Shown: piece after piece, positions 7,641 through 15,381 of the stretch | Position numbering within the stretch: position 1 is the stretch's first letter | How the letters are laid out: every line of letters starts with the position of its first letter | Assembly: GCF_018614655.1 (NCBI RefSeq) | Contig: NZ_JAGGOG010000019.1 | Span: 181,021-245,020, forward strand | Origin: Pseudomonas fluorescens | GTDB taxonomy: Bacteria > Pseudomonadota > Gammaproteobacteria > Pseudomonadales > Pseudomonadaceae | Direction of reading: 5' to 3' | DNA length: 64,000 nucleotides | Notes under the pieces: model-generated | The model's database searches: none | Told to the model about the DNA's origin: nothing | Seen by the model: the letters and a program-made list of their open reading frames with translations, nothing else | Position numbers and translations under genes: made by a program

Positions 7641-8279
7641 TTACTTATGGAGCTTGCTGAAGCGACTTGAGAGCTCTGCCGCTTCAACGGTCTTCCAAGA
7701 CTCTGGATCGGATGTCTTTTTCAACATATTCCAGCCAGCCCACAAAAAAAACAGCGCGGCCAGAGCTGCCTCTACCAAAGCCACGACACTTGTGTACTCC
7801 ATTATCATCGGATGCTGCCCACCAATGAAGTTCATCATGGGCACAATAGAAACCAGCCATCCCACAGGAAAAACTATGCAGAAGGCGAGAACTGCATAAA
7901 AAACCATTAGGATCGGAACGGTGAATCTAATGTGAGTTGCAAATAGCTTGGCACCGTTTTCTTTCTGCATGCCGTACACGACGCCAGAATTCTTCTCCTT
8001 ATTCGCAGAGTTTTTGAATAAACCGTAAAGCGTAACGGTCTCTCTAGCCTCCATTTCTTCGTACATCTTTTTCGAGAGAGTAAGGTTTGGAAGAACCTGG
8101 CCGTCAATGCTGATGACAGATTTGTAGCTATCTCCGTGATCAGAGTTAACTTTTATATAGTCGACCTTTCCCGTCACTTTTACACAATCGAATTTGAACA
8201 CAAAAAGCTCCTGACTTTCGTTATGGGTGTCCGAGCTATAGCCCGACAAGATCTTAAAATTCAGACAAAGAGACGCCAT
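7641..8279 (-). CDS. Hypothetical membrane protein with two C-terminal transmembrane helices
   Basis: The protein has 212 residues. Residues 1-118 are a soluble, probably beta-rich domain (FKFDCVKVTGKVDYIKV ... VTLYGLFKN). Two hydrophobic helices follow at about 119-146 (FTVPILMVFYAVLAFCIVF) and 160-185 (TSVVALVEAALAALFFLWAG), with a short basic tail. There is no signal peptide, so the soluble part is probably cytoplasmic. Membrane proteins with a cytosolic sensor part are common effectors in defence islands, but nothing here shows that role. Confidence 0.6.
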   Translation of the reverse strand: MASLCLNFKILSGYSSDTHNESQELFVFKFDCVKVTGKVDYIKVNSDHGDSYKSVISIDGQVLPNLTLSKKMYEEMEARETVTLYGLFKNSANKEKNSGVVYGMQKENGAKLFATHIRFTVPILMVFYAVLAFCIVFPVGWLVSIVPMMNFIGGQHPMIMEYTSVVALVEAALAALFFLWAGWNMLKKTSDPESWKTVEAAELSSRFSKLHK

Positions 8280-8372
8280 TAAGCTTGCGTGACTGCGAGC
8301 CTTGCCAATATCAAATACTGTGATTACTGCTGATACTAATATGTGTAGTGGTTTCTTAGTTCATTGCCTCGA

Positions 8373-8768
8373 TTAGAAAAAAGAGAAGATCGTTTTTAAG
8401 CTTGCCACTCTCTCTTGCCCGTCCCCCATGAGCACGTACACGGTGTTCTTAGTTTCAAACATCACGCCATCAAACGAGATGGCCATGCTGCTTCGTACCC
8501 AGTCGCCGGGTTGGAAGCGGCCTCGACTGTCATGGACGACCTTGTGGGCAAAAACGAAAAGCGGGAGGTGACCGGCTGCTTGAATCTTTGCCAGGTCGTC
8601 GGAGGAGACGTCTACTCGGAAAAGTGTCCATTGCTCGACCAGGCAGAAGGGCTTGGAGGGAAATCGCCTGCGAAAAGTGAGATTAAGCGATTGAACGCTT
8701 TCACTGGTGCCTCTGGCTATTTGCTCAGAGCTGCCGAACAGGTCGCCCCACTCTGTGCTATCGGTCAC
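8373..8768 (-). CDS. DUF6957-like protein
   Basis: The product is about 131 residues. GTG at 8768 is preferred over GTG at 8780 because GGAG sits 6 bases before it. The C-terminal half (AHKVVHDSRGRFQPGDWVRS, FETKNTVYVLMGDGQE) matches a family of Pseudomonas proteins I remember as DUF6957, seen near mobile elements and elsewhere and of unknown role. It is the first of four minus-strand genes and is read away from the two-HTH regulator at 8955, whose promoter region it faces. Confidence 0.6.
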   Translation of the reverse strand: MTDSTEWGDLFGSSEQIARGTSESVQSLNLTFRRRFPSKPFCLVEQWTLFRVDVSSDDLAKIQAAGHLPLFVFAHKVVHDSRGRFQPGDWVRSSMAISFDGVMFETKNTVYVLMGDGQERVASLKTIFSFF

Positions 8769-8871
8769 TGCACGCTCCACTGTTCAGTCAATACATTGAA
8801 ATGATCAATTGGCATTGGCATCAACTGCGCGAAACACACGCACGCTTTGCCGACACATCTCAGAAATCATC

Positions 8872-8900
8872 TTGAGATCGTTCCATGAGGATTATAATCC
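8872..8900 (+). promoter_or_regulatory. Promoter with a 12-bp palindrome over the -10 box
   Basis: GGATTATAATCC (8889-8900) is a perfect palindrome and contains TATAAT (8893-8898), an ideal -10 box; TTGAGA at 8872-8877 is a fair -35 with a short 15-base spacer. CGTTCC and GGAACG flank it as a further 6-bp inverted repeat. A looser ATCC/GGAT repeat follows near 8928-8950. The layout fits autorepression of the regulator at 8955. Confidence 0.55.
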
Positions 8901-8954
8901 CTGTTTAGGAACGACGCAATATGGCTCTATCCTCGCTTTAGCCGGGGATCAGAA

Positions 8955-9419
8955 ATGTCGCTAAACGAAGCCTTAGCTTTGGTCGTGCGAGGCGTCCGTA
9001 AAAGCAGAGGGCTTTCTCAAGAAGATCTCAACACAGTCGACCGCTCCTATCTCGTGCGGATAGAAGCTGGACGGGCTAATGTGACCTTGGAAATGCTCCA
9101 AAGGATAGCCACATTGCTTGCTCTCGAGTTTGAGGTTTTGGTGTTGCTCACGTCAGCGGTGCGAGTAAATGAGCCAATGACGTCTGTCTGCCAAAGACTC
9201 AGCCTGCAAGTTGCGAAAATGCAGGAAGAAGGTATTTTCCAAAGTATTGCCGATGTGACCACGGTTCCGAGAGCCGTCACAGGTCGTGCTAAGAAAGCGA
9301 ACGCACCACAGAATGCCGCAGCCGCCTTGAGGCTTAAAGAAAGCGGCATGTCCCTCGCCGAAATCGCGCGCGAGCTAAATCTGTCGAAGACAACTATTCA
9401 CCGTTATCTCAGTAGATGA
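8955..9419 (+). CDS. Transcription regulator with XRE-type and resolvase-type HTH motifs
   Basis: The product has 154 residues. Residues 1-62 are a Cro/C1-type helix-turn-helix domain (LVVRGVRKSRGLSQEDL ... YLVRIEAGRANVTLEMLQRI). A linker of about 50 residues follows. The last 35 residues form a second HTH of the kind seen at the end of serine recombinases (LRLKESGMSLAEIARELNLS, KTTIHRYLSR). Two DNA-binding parts in one short protein would let a monomer bridge two sites or a dimer hold four half-sites. It is likely to act on its own palindromic promoter. It is convergent with the helicase/nuclease operon and could be its regulator. Confidence 0.8.
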   Translation: MSLNEALALVVRGVRKSRGLSQEDLNTVDRSYLVRIEAGRANVTLEMLQRIATLLALEFEVLVLLTSAVRVNEPMTSVCQRLSLQVAKMQEEGIFQSIADVTTVPRAVTGRAKKANAPQNAAAALRLKESGMSLAEIARELNLSKTTIHRYLSR

Positions 9420-9462
9420 AGCCTGACTCAGGACGTGAAAACCAGCGTAATGAGGCCAAACG

Positions 9463-11640
9463 CTAAACTAGCAAAGCTCTGATAATGAACGCACGGTCTA
9501 CAGCGCTAACGGTGCTCCACAATTGGGGGTTAGACCGTAAATACTCAGCCATGGCATCAACATCCAGATCTTCGGGAAAAGTTGTCTGGGCCGCTAGCCG
9601 TTGCAGAGTCTGTATAGGTATCCCCATTTCCTCGAGACCGGCAAGGCCTGCGGGCAGATGGTAATGCTCGAATATACTTCGAAGCTTGGAATAATCGATC
9701 TTGCCTGGAATCTGATGCGCACTCTGGTAGAGTTTTACCACGTCCTCTAAGATCGCTAGAACTTTAGGAATAGTATGGCCAAAAATATTGCCCGCAATTT
9801 TTAGATCGTCATTTATGCAGGTAGAAAGATTTTCCGCTTCGCCTGTATCAATGCGTATTTTGGATAGAGCTATTTGCTGCTGCACATAGTCATAATACAG
9901 CGGCGTATAAACGAACGATGTAATCTTAGCATGAACAACACTAGGCTGACTCGTCGGCAGTTTCGCCCGGCGCAGCGCACCTGCCGAGAACTTGGTTAGT
10001 ACCTTAGCGAATACAGTTAAAAACTCGCCGGTTGGATGCCAGTGAAATATAAGAGAAGTAAACTGATCTGGCGAAAGCATTTCAATGAAATTATATAGCT
10101 CTGCAAACTGCTCAAGCCTGAAGGAACTATGCTTCTTGAGCAAAGCTAAACCAAACCTCTCTATGTTCAAGTCACCGTCAAAGCGGTCTTGAGAATAATC
10201 GCTCAAATGTTCAGGTTGCACACCCACTAAGAGATTGAGCGGCGTAGTATCGTCCTGAGTACCAAGAGGGATTTCTACTTCTTGATTGAGGGTATCCTCC
10301 GGAATAGCTTCTAGACAGTATACTTTACCGACAAAGTGAACGCCCATTCTCCCTGCGCGTCCCTTGATGTTTCCGTGGGTGAACTTGTCGATACCATAAT
10401 TACCATCACGATTATCATATATAATGACATTCTTCGCCACAGTGTTTACGCCCTCAATAATTGTTGAGGTGCAAATAAGATATTTGATATGACCACTATT
10501 GAAGAGATCAATCGTATACTGCTGTAATGCCCTAGGCAAGCCGCCAAAATGGAGGCCTATACCATGTCGAAGCGCCACGGTGTAGTCCCACTCAGGATCA
10601 TACTCTGTTGAAACCCAGTCTATATGATCGCTTTCGAATTCATTACCATGATTTCCAGCAATCAATGCGCGGGCTACATCTCCCGCGTAGGCGGGAGATT
10701 TACAGTAAATAATAGTAGCCCCCTCACAGCTACTAACTATACCTTCCAAGACCCGCTTCTTAGAAGTGTAGTCGTTGGGTGAAATATTAAAAGTTTTGAC
10801 GTCCAGTGCTACAGTGTTGAAATCTGAAGAAATGAATGTGTAGTCAAGGCCTAGGGCGGACAATCCTGTAACATTATTGATGAAAGGCCCAGTCATATAA
10901 AACTGCTTCGACGCCTTCAACAATTTGCTAAATGCGATATTGAGGTCGATCACCCTTGAATTTTGGTAATCGATTTTCCCATTTTTTTGCTTCTTAAATG
11001 CGAGCTTGTAAAACTCATCTATGACAAAAAAGTCTATATCGGTAATATCTTGCCGTTCATTAACCCTTTCTTGGGTCAATACATAAACTGCCCTGTCTGA
11101 AGTGGCCTTTTGAGAGCTGTGATGTATTATCTGGTATCTGTCTCCGAACCTTTCTTGCAATCGTCTCCTGGTTTCGTCGGCAAGGGCAATGGTAGGTACA
11201 ACCAATACAACCCGGCTCACGATACCTAGCCCAATTACCGAGTCTACAATAGCGCTCTTTCCCATGCTGGTCGGAGCACTCAGTACAACGTTGCGCCCAT
11301 TCTTTAGGAGGTCGAATACATGAAACTGCATTGAGTGAAAAACAAAAGATGAAGAAAACGGCGTTTCATAAACATCCAGAGCTATCTTTTCACTTAAAGT
11401 AGTATCTTGGAATTCATTCTTCAGGTATGGATAAAGGCCTGATTTTCTAACGAGATTTCTAAGGAGTGGAGTGTACCCCGAGAATACGGGCCTAGCGTCC
11501 AATGCCCTAATCACCAAGTCACGCCCCATGTGTAGTGATATGGGATTGGAAAGCAGAAGGTCGGCTGTACGAAGGTATCTGAAAGCTGATAGTTGGCCAG
11601 AGTCCAATTGCTCGCGAGCATTATGGTAGAGTTTGTTCAC
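9463..11640 (-). CDS. Ski2-like superfamily 2 helicase, partner of the nuclease gene
   Basis: The product has 725 residues. It starts with GTG at 11640, overlapping the stop of the nuclease gene by 4 bases (GTGA), so the two are translationally coupled. Helicase motifs are clear: I APTSMGKS (122-129), Ia VVPTIALADE (147-156), II VIDEFYK (206-212, DEFY in place of DEAD/DEAH), III MTGPF (249-253), V TSTIIEGVN (391-399) and VI KGRAGRMG (426-433), the last typical of Ski2/Hel308-like enzymes. Residues 450-725 are an unrecognised C-terminal extension. It would use ATP to move on or unwind nucleic acid and guide or license the nuclease. The pair resembles Hachiman (HamA-HamB) in plan, but the nuclease is of a different type. 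Confidence 0.85.
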   Translation of the reverse strand: MNKLYHNAREQLDSGQLSAFRYLRTADLLLSNPISLHMGRDLVIRALDARPVFSGYTPLLRNLVRKSGLYPYLKNEFQDTTLSEKIALDVYETPFSSSFVFHSMQFHVFDLLKNGRNVVLSAPTSMGKSAIVDSVIGLGIVSRVVLVVPTIALADETRRRLQERFGDRYQIIHHSSQKATSDRAVYVLTQERVNERQDITDIDFFVIDEFYKLAFKKQKNGKIDYQNSRVIDLNIAFSKLLKASKQFYMTGPFINNVTGLSALGLDYTFISSDFNTVALDVKTFNISPNDYTSKKRVLEGIVSSCEGATIIYCKSPAYAGDVARALIAGNHGNEFESDHIDWVSTEYDPEWDYTVALRHGIGLHFGGLPRALQQYTIDLFNSGHIKYLICTSTIIEGVNTVAKNVIIYDNRDGNYGIDKFTHGNIKGRAGRMGVHFVGKVYCLEAIPEDTLNQEVEIPLGTQDDTTPLNLLVGVQPEHLSDYSQDRFDGDLNIERFGLALLKKHSSFRLEQFAELYNFIEMLSPDQFTSLIFHWHPTGEFLTVFAKVLTKFSAGALRRAKLPTSQPSVVHAKITSFVYTPLYYDYVQQQIALSKIRIDTGEAENLSTCINDDLKIAGNIFGHTIPKVLAILEDVVKLYQSAHQIPGKIDYSKLRSIFEHYHLPAGLAGLEEMGIPIQTLQRLAAQTTFPEDLDVDAMAEYLRSNPQLWSTVSAVDRAFIIRALLV

Positions 11641-13256
11641 ATCTCATCCTTGATATGTGTTTCGACCATTCTACTTAGCTCCAAAACGCTCGGAGTTGGA
11701 TATAGAAAAAGGTCAATATTTATGTGGGAGAATGTAGAATTCGTAGAAAGGTCTGAAACAAAGTGATCGAAGAGTGCCTTGGCCTCGGCATATAGATCGT
11801 CTTCATGACCCTTCGTTTCTGGATTAGTCAACAGCGCCGAATCGTAACCAACGAATAGCAGAAATCTGAACCGATTGATGTGATCATCAAAAGGATGGCT
11901 CGTGTCCAAAATCTCATCAATGTCGTGCCGAAGGAGATAGGAGTCTTCTTTTATATCTAGTATCTTATCGCGCACTTCATCAAAACTACTCATAATATCG
12001 TCATACAGTAAGCTGCGAAGACGTGTCAGAATAGTGGGTATATCGCCGCTTTTGATAATCTTGCTAAAACCAATCCATAACTCATCTGGACTATTGTCAC
12101 TTTGAATAATGTGAACGTTTTCGTAAACCCTGACTTTGTCATCCTTGTCGATGAATAGTGAGACGGGTATAGGCTGGCTATTGTGTGACAACCGAACTGT
12201 GGAGTGCAACAAAGCCTTGCCCAAGAATGTCTCCATGTCGCGTGTAGACTCTAAGACTCGCTCCTTTAATTTTTTGAATTTGTCAGTCACTGATAAGCAA
12301 TTGTTGTCTGCCATCTCCTTCGGACGCAAGAAGAGTTCATCGAGCCATCGACAAACATTTTTAGCGATATGTTCGTATCTGTACTGCCCCAGATGATAGC
12401 GCTGATGTAGAACTAATCCATTTCGCGTGCCTACCGGCGTAGAAAATGGAACTCTAAATGGCACAAGGATTTTGGGCAGATCTTTTTTCGCATAGATTTT
12501 GCGGTGTGCATTGGATGAATCTAGGAAAATTAGCTCTTGCTTAAACCAGGACATAAAATTGTCTCTGAAGTAAGTTTTGTCATCTTCGATATACACCCGC
12601 CTGTCCAAGGCGCTTTTTTTCGACATTGTATTGAGAATATCTATCCAGATGGATTCGGCGAGTTTGTCTGAGCTTAGGGTGACGCCATAAATTTCAGTTG
12701 CGGCATAACGAATATTCTTTATACCTATTAGCTCAATTTGATACATGGTGGGTATTACTTGCCACCATGTTGAGTCCACCCAATGTGAGACATCATTCCC
12801 TGCTGAACCGGAGTAAGCACCTAGCTTTGCATTAAGCGCTGCAACTATTTCAGTGCGTCCTGGCTTCCCTTTACGCTTTTCACGATCAATCTCTAGGAAA
12901 TTAAGCGGAAAGGTTGAGTCTTTGGGAGAAACGATACGAAATCTACAAGCGGAAAATGGAGTTGTGGCGCAGCTCATCGACTTGTGGACAATTGAGCTTT
13001 CAGGGATATATCGGTTCCCTGCTCCTTTTTTCCTTGTGGTGAGCTGGGGGATAGACCACCTAGGGGTATCAGATGTTTTAACCTGAACATACTCCACCCA
13101 GTCGTCGTAGATGATGTCGATGTCATCCGTTACCTCACACCTGACGGCCTTCACCGTTTTATTGAGGAACATCTCAGTCACAAATAATGCTGCTGCACAG
13201 TCTTGGTAACGAAAACCGAGCTTAGCTGCAACACCTCCCGAATTGCTCGAGTCCAT
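11637..13256 (-). CDS. Cap4/DUF4297-like PD-(D/E)xK nuclease, partner of the helicase
   Basis: The product is 539 residues from ATG 13256 (a GTG precedes it at 13259). The N-terminal 140 residues have the dsDNA-endonuclease pattern of the Cap4/DUF4297 group: SGGVAAKLGFRYQD, E41, the DDIDI stretch (D44, D45, D47) and VQVK (Q58, K60), i.e. a PD-(D/E)xK-type active site. The remaining 400 residues match no domain I recognise; they may bind the helicase or sense phage products. There is no CD-NTase or HerA gene nearby, so this is neither a plain CBASS effector nor the DUF4297-HerA pair. The very low GC compared with the core supports transfer. Confidence 0.8.
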   Translation of the reverse strand: MDSSNSGGVAAKLGFRYQDCAAALFVTEMFLNKTVKAVRCEVTDDIDIIYDDWVEYVQVKTSDTPRWSIPQLTTRKKGAGNRYIPESSIVHKSMSCATTPFSACRFRIVSPKDSTFPLNFLEIDREKRKGKPGRTEIVAALNAKLGAYSGSAGNDVSHWVDSTWWQVIPTMYQIELIGIKNIRYAATEIYGVTLSSDKLAESIWIDILNTMSKKSALDRRVYIEDDKTYFRDNFMSWFKQELIFLDSSNAHRKIYAKKDLPKILVPFRVPFSTPVGTRNGLVLHQRYHLGQYRYEHIAKNVCRWLDELFLRPKEMADNNCLSVTDKFKKLKERVLESTRDMETFLGKALLHSTVRLSHNSQPIPVSLFIDKDDKVRVYENVHIIQSDNSPDELWIGFSKIIKSGDIPTILTRLRSLLYDDIMSSFDEVRDKILDIKEDSYLLRHDIDEILDTSHPFDDHINRFRFLLFVGYDSALLTNPETKGHEDDLYAEAKALFDHFVSDLSTNSTFSHINIDLFLYPTPSVLELSRMVETHIKDEM

Positions 13257-13259
13257 CAC

Positions 13260-13992
13260 CTACATCCATGGCATTTTAGCTGCAAGGCTATGGGAAAAAG
13301 GGGGCGACGTCTATCAAGCAGTAGCCATAAGCCATGAGGAACTTTAGGCATGGCTTGCATCTGCACGAACGTGTTGAGTGAGAGCACTCAATTTTTCGGA
13401 TGAAACGCGTTTGGCCGTAACGTCTGCATTATTTCAGGTCGGGCCGATCTGCGGTTCCATAACTGCAGGGGAGACCCAACCGAAGACTCCGAATCGGTAA
13501 CGACAAATCGTGCAGCGCTTCGAATCCCATACGTACCAAGATCGAGTGGGTGGGCTGAATGAGGGGTAGATGGAGCCCATCGATGAATTGCAGCACATGT
13601 CTGTGATGGCCGCTCACATGTTGAGCGAAGCAGAACTGCTGCACCATTCCGGACGGGAGCTTTTCGAAGAAATAAGGCAAGTTTAGGTGGTCAAATCCAG
13701 ACAGAGTTAGGAAAGCTGCTTCGGTTACGAAGGTCTAGGGGCTCGCCTGCCTGATGCACCAAACGCAGAGAATTTCGCAGGCAGGCATTGGCGGGAAACG
13801 GCTAATGCCTACATGCATGCAAGATGATCCTCAATATTCACCACTAGGGTGGAAATGGCTGTCCAACGTTCACCAGGTGCATACTCAAACCTGAAGTGCT
13901 ACTTTTCTTCCAATGCGCTCAATACCGGGGCGTCCAGATGAAAGACAGCGACTACACACCTACACACTTACGTGGGTATGCTGTCCCATAAA
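13260..13992. other. Island edge without a supported gene, apart from one doubtful short ORF
   Basis: About 730 bases lie between the nuclease start and the tRNA scar. Frames are broken by stops and show no recognisable remnant of an integrase or transposase. A 9-bp inverted repeat (GCCTGCCTG / CAGGCAGGC) lies near 13745-13786. The region probably holds the promoter of the nuclease-helicase operon and the end sequence of the element. Confidence 0.4.
13570..13686 (+). CDS. Possible 38-residue small protein
   Basis: ATG 13570 follows a GAGGGG stretch and opens a 38-codon frame with a plausible amphipathic acidic helix (DELQHMSVMAAHMLSEAELL ... SGRELFEEIRQV). It is too short for confidence and may be chance or a remnant of a larger gene. 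No family is recognised. Confidence 0.25.
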   Translation: MEPIDELQHMSVMAAHMLSEAELLHHSGRELFEEIRQV

Positions 13993-14017
13993 GGTTCGAT
14001 TCCCTTCACCCGCTCCA
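13993..14017 (+). other. 3' end of a tRNA (probably tRNA-Gly UCC): island attachment scar
   Basis: These 25 bases read as the T-loop (TTCGATT), the 3' strand of the T-stem (CCCTT), the acceptor strand CACCCGC and TCCA. A GCGGGTG 5' end would complete a tRNA-Gly(UCC), but no such 5' half lies upstream, so only the 3' part is present. A terminator follows at 14068. This is what a tRNA-targeting integrase leaves at the far end of an island: the intact tRNA would be at the left border, outside the window. Confidence 0.7.
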
Positions 14018-14067
14018 CTCAGATTTTGGTCTCACGCTCGGATGTTTTGGCGGGGGATCTAGAAGCA

Positions 14068-14098
14068 GAAAAACCGGCTCTTGGTAGCCGGTTTTTTT
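14068..14098 (+). terminator. Rho-independent terminator, probably of the original tRNA gene
   Basis: AAACCGGCT (14071-14079) pairs with AGCCGGTTT (14086-14094) around a six-base loop, followed by a run of T. It stands about 50 bases after the tRNA scar, where the terminator of the uninterrupted tRNA gene would be. Confidence 0.85.
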
Positions 14099-14257
14099 AT
14101 GGGCGGGATTTAGTGGTGCGCCTTTGCGCGACCTGATCAGCATGAACTCAAGGCTGCAATCGCTCGCAACAAGACAGCGTTTGAAATCAAAGCCCCACTC
14201 ACATCATTCTCCGGCGCCTCACCGAAGCCCTCACAGGCTCATCTCTACTGCCAGCCA

Positions 14258-14273
14258 GTATCCATATGGATAC
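14258..14273. promoter_or_regulatory. 16-bp perfect palindrome, toxin-antitoxin operator
   Basis: GTATCCATATGGATAC is its own reverse complement and ends 11 bases before the toxin ATG at 14285. In this kind of module the antitoxin binds such a site to repress its own operon. It is intact although the toxin gene is broken. Confidence 0.6.
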
Positions 14274-14284
14274 AGTGAGACTCC

Positions 14285-14576
14285 ATGAACTACCTTATCC
14301 AGCAAACGCAAACCTTTATTACCTAGCACACAGCAATACGTGATTTGAGCCAAGATCGCTATTGCACGTCGTATAGATCGCGCATCCATTGGCAATCTGG
14401 GCGATATAAAAACGGTAGGAGGGGGTGTTTCGGAAATGCGTGTGGATGTCGGTGTCGGCTATCGCGTGTATTTCACACTGCGCGGTAGAACGGTCATCAT
14501 ATTGCTGGCAGGTGGCGACAAATCTTCACAAGACGCCGACATCCGGCGAGCAAAGAAACTGGCAAAGGAGGTTTGA
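14285..14576 (+). pseudogene. Broken RelE/ParE-type (addiction-module killer) toxin gene
   Basis: Reading from ATG 14285 gives the expected toxin start (MNYLIQQTQTFIT), but codon 14, normally Trp, is TAG (14324-14326). About 30 bases later a 2-base deletion shifts the frame; from GCC at 14351 the rest reads AKIAIARRIDRASIGNLGDI ... MRVDVGVGYRVYF ... GGDKSSQDADIRRAKKLAKEV to TGA 14574-14576. This is a near full-length member of the Gp49-like/RelE toxin family that cleaves mRNA at the ribosome. With two lesions the product is almost surely absent. Confidence 0.85.
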
Positions 14577-14878
14577 TCATAAGCCAAACACTGACGACAT
14601 TTGACATGGTAGCGCTGCTCGACAGTGACGAAGCCATCAGCGAATACCTTTCTCAGGTCCTGGCTGACGGTGACAACGAGGAGTTCCTCCGGGCGGTTGG
14701 GTATGTGGCCAAAGCCCGTGGTATGGCGAAAATCGCCACGGGCACCGGGATGGGCCGTGAGAGCCTGTACAAGGCGTTTGCTCCTGGGGCAAAACCTCGC
14801 TTCGAAACAGTTCTCAAGGTGCTTCACTCATTGGGTATTGATCTGCTGGCCCAGCCTGGGCATGTCGCCAACCGGTAA
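14573..14878 (+). CDS. Antitoxin of the HigA/addiction-module antidote family, start codon probably lost
   Basis: The frame encodes about 100 residues: FDMVALLDSDEAISEYLSQV, then an HTH around AKARGMAKIATGTGMGRESL and YKAFAPGAKPRFETVLKVL. It matches the antidote of Gp49-like toxins. The ribosome site AAAGGAGG (14564-14571) is best spaced to 14579-14581, where the codon is ATA although homologs would have ATG there. Only TTG at 14573, overlapping the toxin stop, remains as a standard start, and it sits too close to the ribosome site. Expression is therefore doubtful, in line with loss of the toxin. Confidence 0.75.
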   Translation: MIISQTLTTFDMVALLDSDEAISEYLSQVLADGDNEEFLRAVGYVAKARGMAKIATGTGMGRESLYKAFAPGAKPRFETVLKVLHSLGIDLLAQPGHVANR

Positions 14879-14928
14879 AGGGATGAATCAATTCATTCAC
14901 ACGGTTCCTATAAACCATGCCCAGCCGA

Positions 14929-15381
14929 TCACCGAACACACTTGAAATACACCAGTTCCGGATCCTCATCATCCAGATTTTCAATAACACCACTCGGCAC
15001 AAAGCCAGCTTTGGCGATGAGCTTTCGGGAAGCCAGATTCGATTCGTTCGCCGAGGTGAACAATTTGGCCGTTTTGCAGGCCTGCTGCGCCGCCGCAAAC
15101 AGCTGAAGCGCCACGCCTTTGCGCTGATGTGCGGGGGAAACCACCACCAGCGACACAAAGCCGTTCTCGAAAAAATCGTAGGTCAGCACGAGATAACCGA
15201 CAAGGCGACCCGACTCTACCGCCACCAGGCATTGACGCTTCTCAACCGCCTCGCGAACAGCGGTGCCACGGCCGGAATTCGATTGTGCATAGACATCAAA
15301 TTCAAGCATGGCTTGTACATCGTCAGGCTTCGCCTCTCGGGTGAGTAGAACCGCGTTTGTCTCGCTGTCGTGGTTTGTCAT
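14929..15381 (-). CDS. GNAT-family N-acetyltransferase
   Basis: The product has 150 residues. The acetyl-CoA binding motif A is VVVSPAHQRKGVALQLF (about 79-95), preceded by a GYLVLTYDFFENGFVSL strand pair and followed by a SNLASRKLIAKAGFVPSGVI segment typical of GNAT motif B. It would transfer acetyl from acetyl-CoA to a small amine or protein N-terminus; the substrate is unknown. Its ATG overlaps the stop of the upstream MFS gene by 4 bases, so both are in one operon. Confidence 0.85.
   Translation of the reverse strand: MTNHDSETNAVLLTREAKPDDVQAMLEFDVYAQSNSGRGTAVREAVEKRQCLVAVESGRLVGYLVLTYDFFENGFVSLVVVSPAHQRKGVALQLFAAAQQACKTAKLFTSANESNLASRKLIAKAGFVPSGVIENLDDEDPELVYFKCVR

Noticed and set aside
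9463..13256. Naming the nuclease-helicase operon as Hachiman
   Set aside because: The helicase plan is similar, but the nuclease shows a Cap4/DUF4297-like N-terminus rather than a DUF1837 signature that I could recognise.
13429..13680. Minus-strand 83-codon frame at the island edge
   Set aside because: No ribosome site, no recognisable motif and it overlaps the short plus-strand ORF at 13570, so neither is secure.
1..14017. CRISPR array or prophage in the island
   Set aside because: No regularly spaced repeats and no phage structural, lysis or integrase genes were seen in the visible part.
13940..14020. A complete tRNA gene ending at 14017
   Set aside because: No GCGGGTG acceptor strand or anticodon arm lies 70-80 bases upstream; only the last 25 bases fit.
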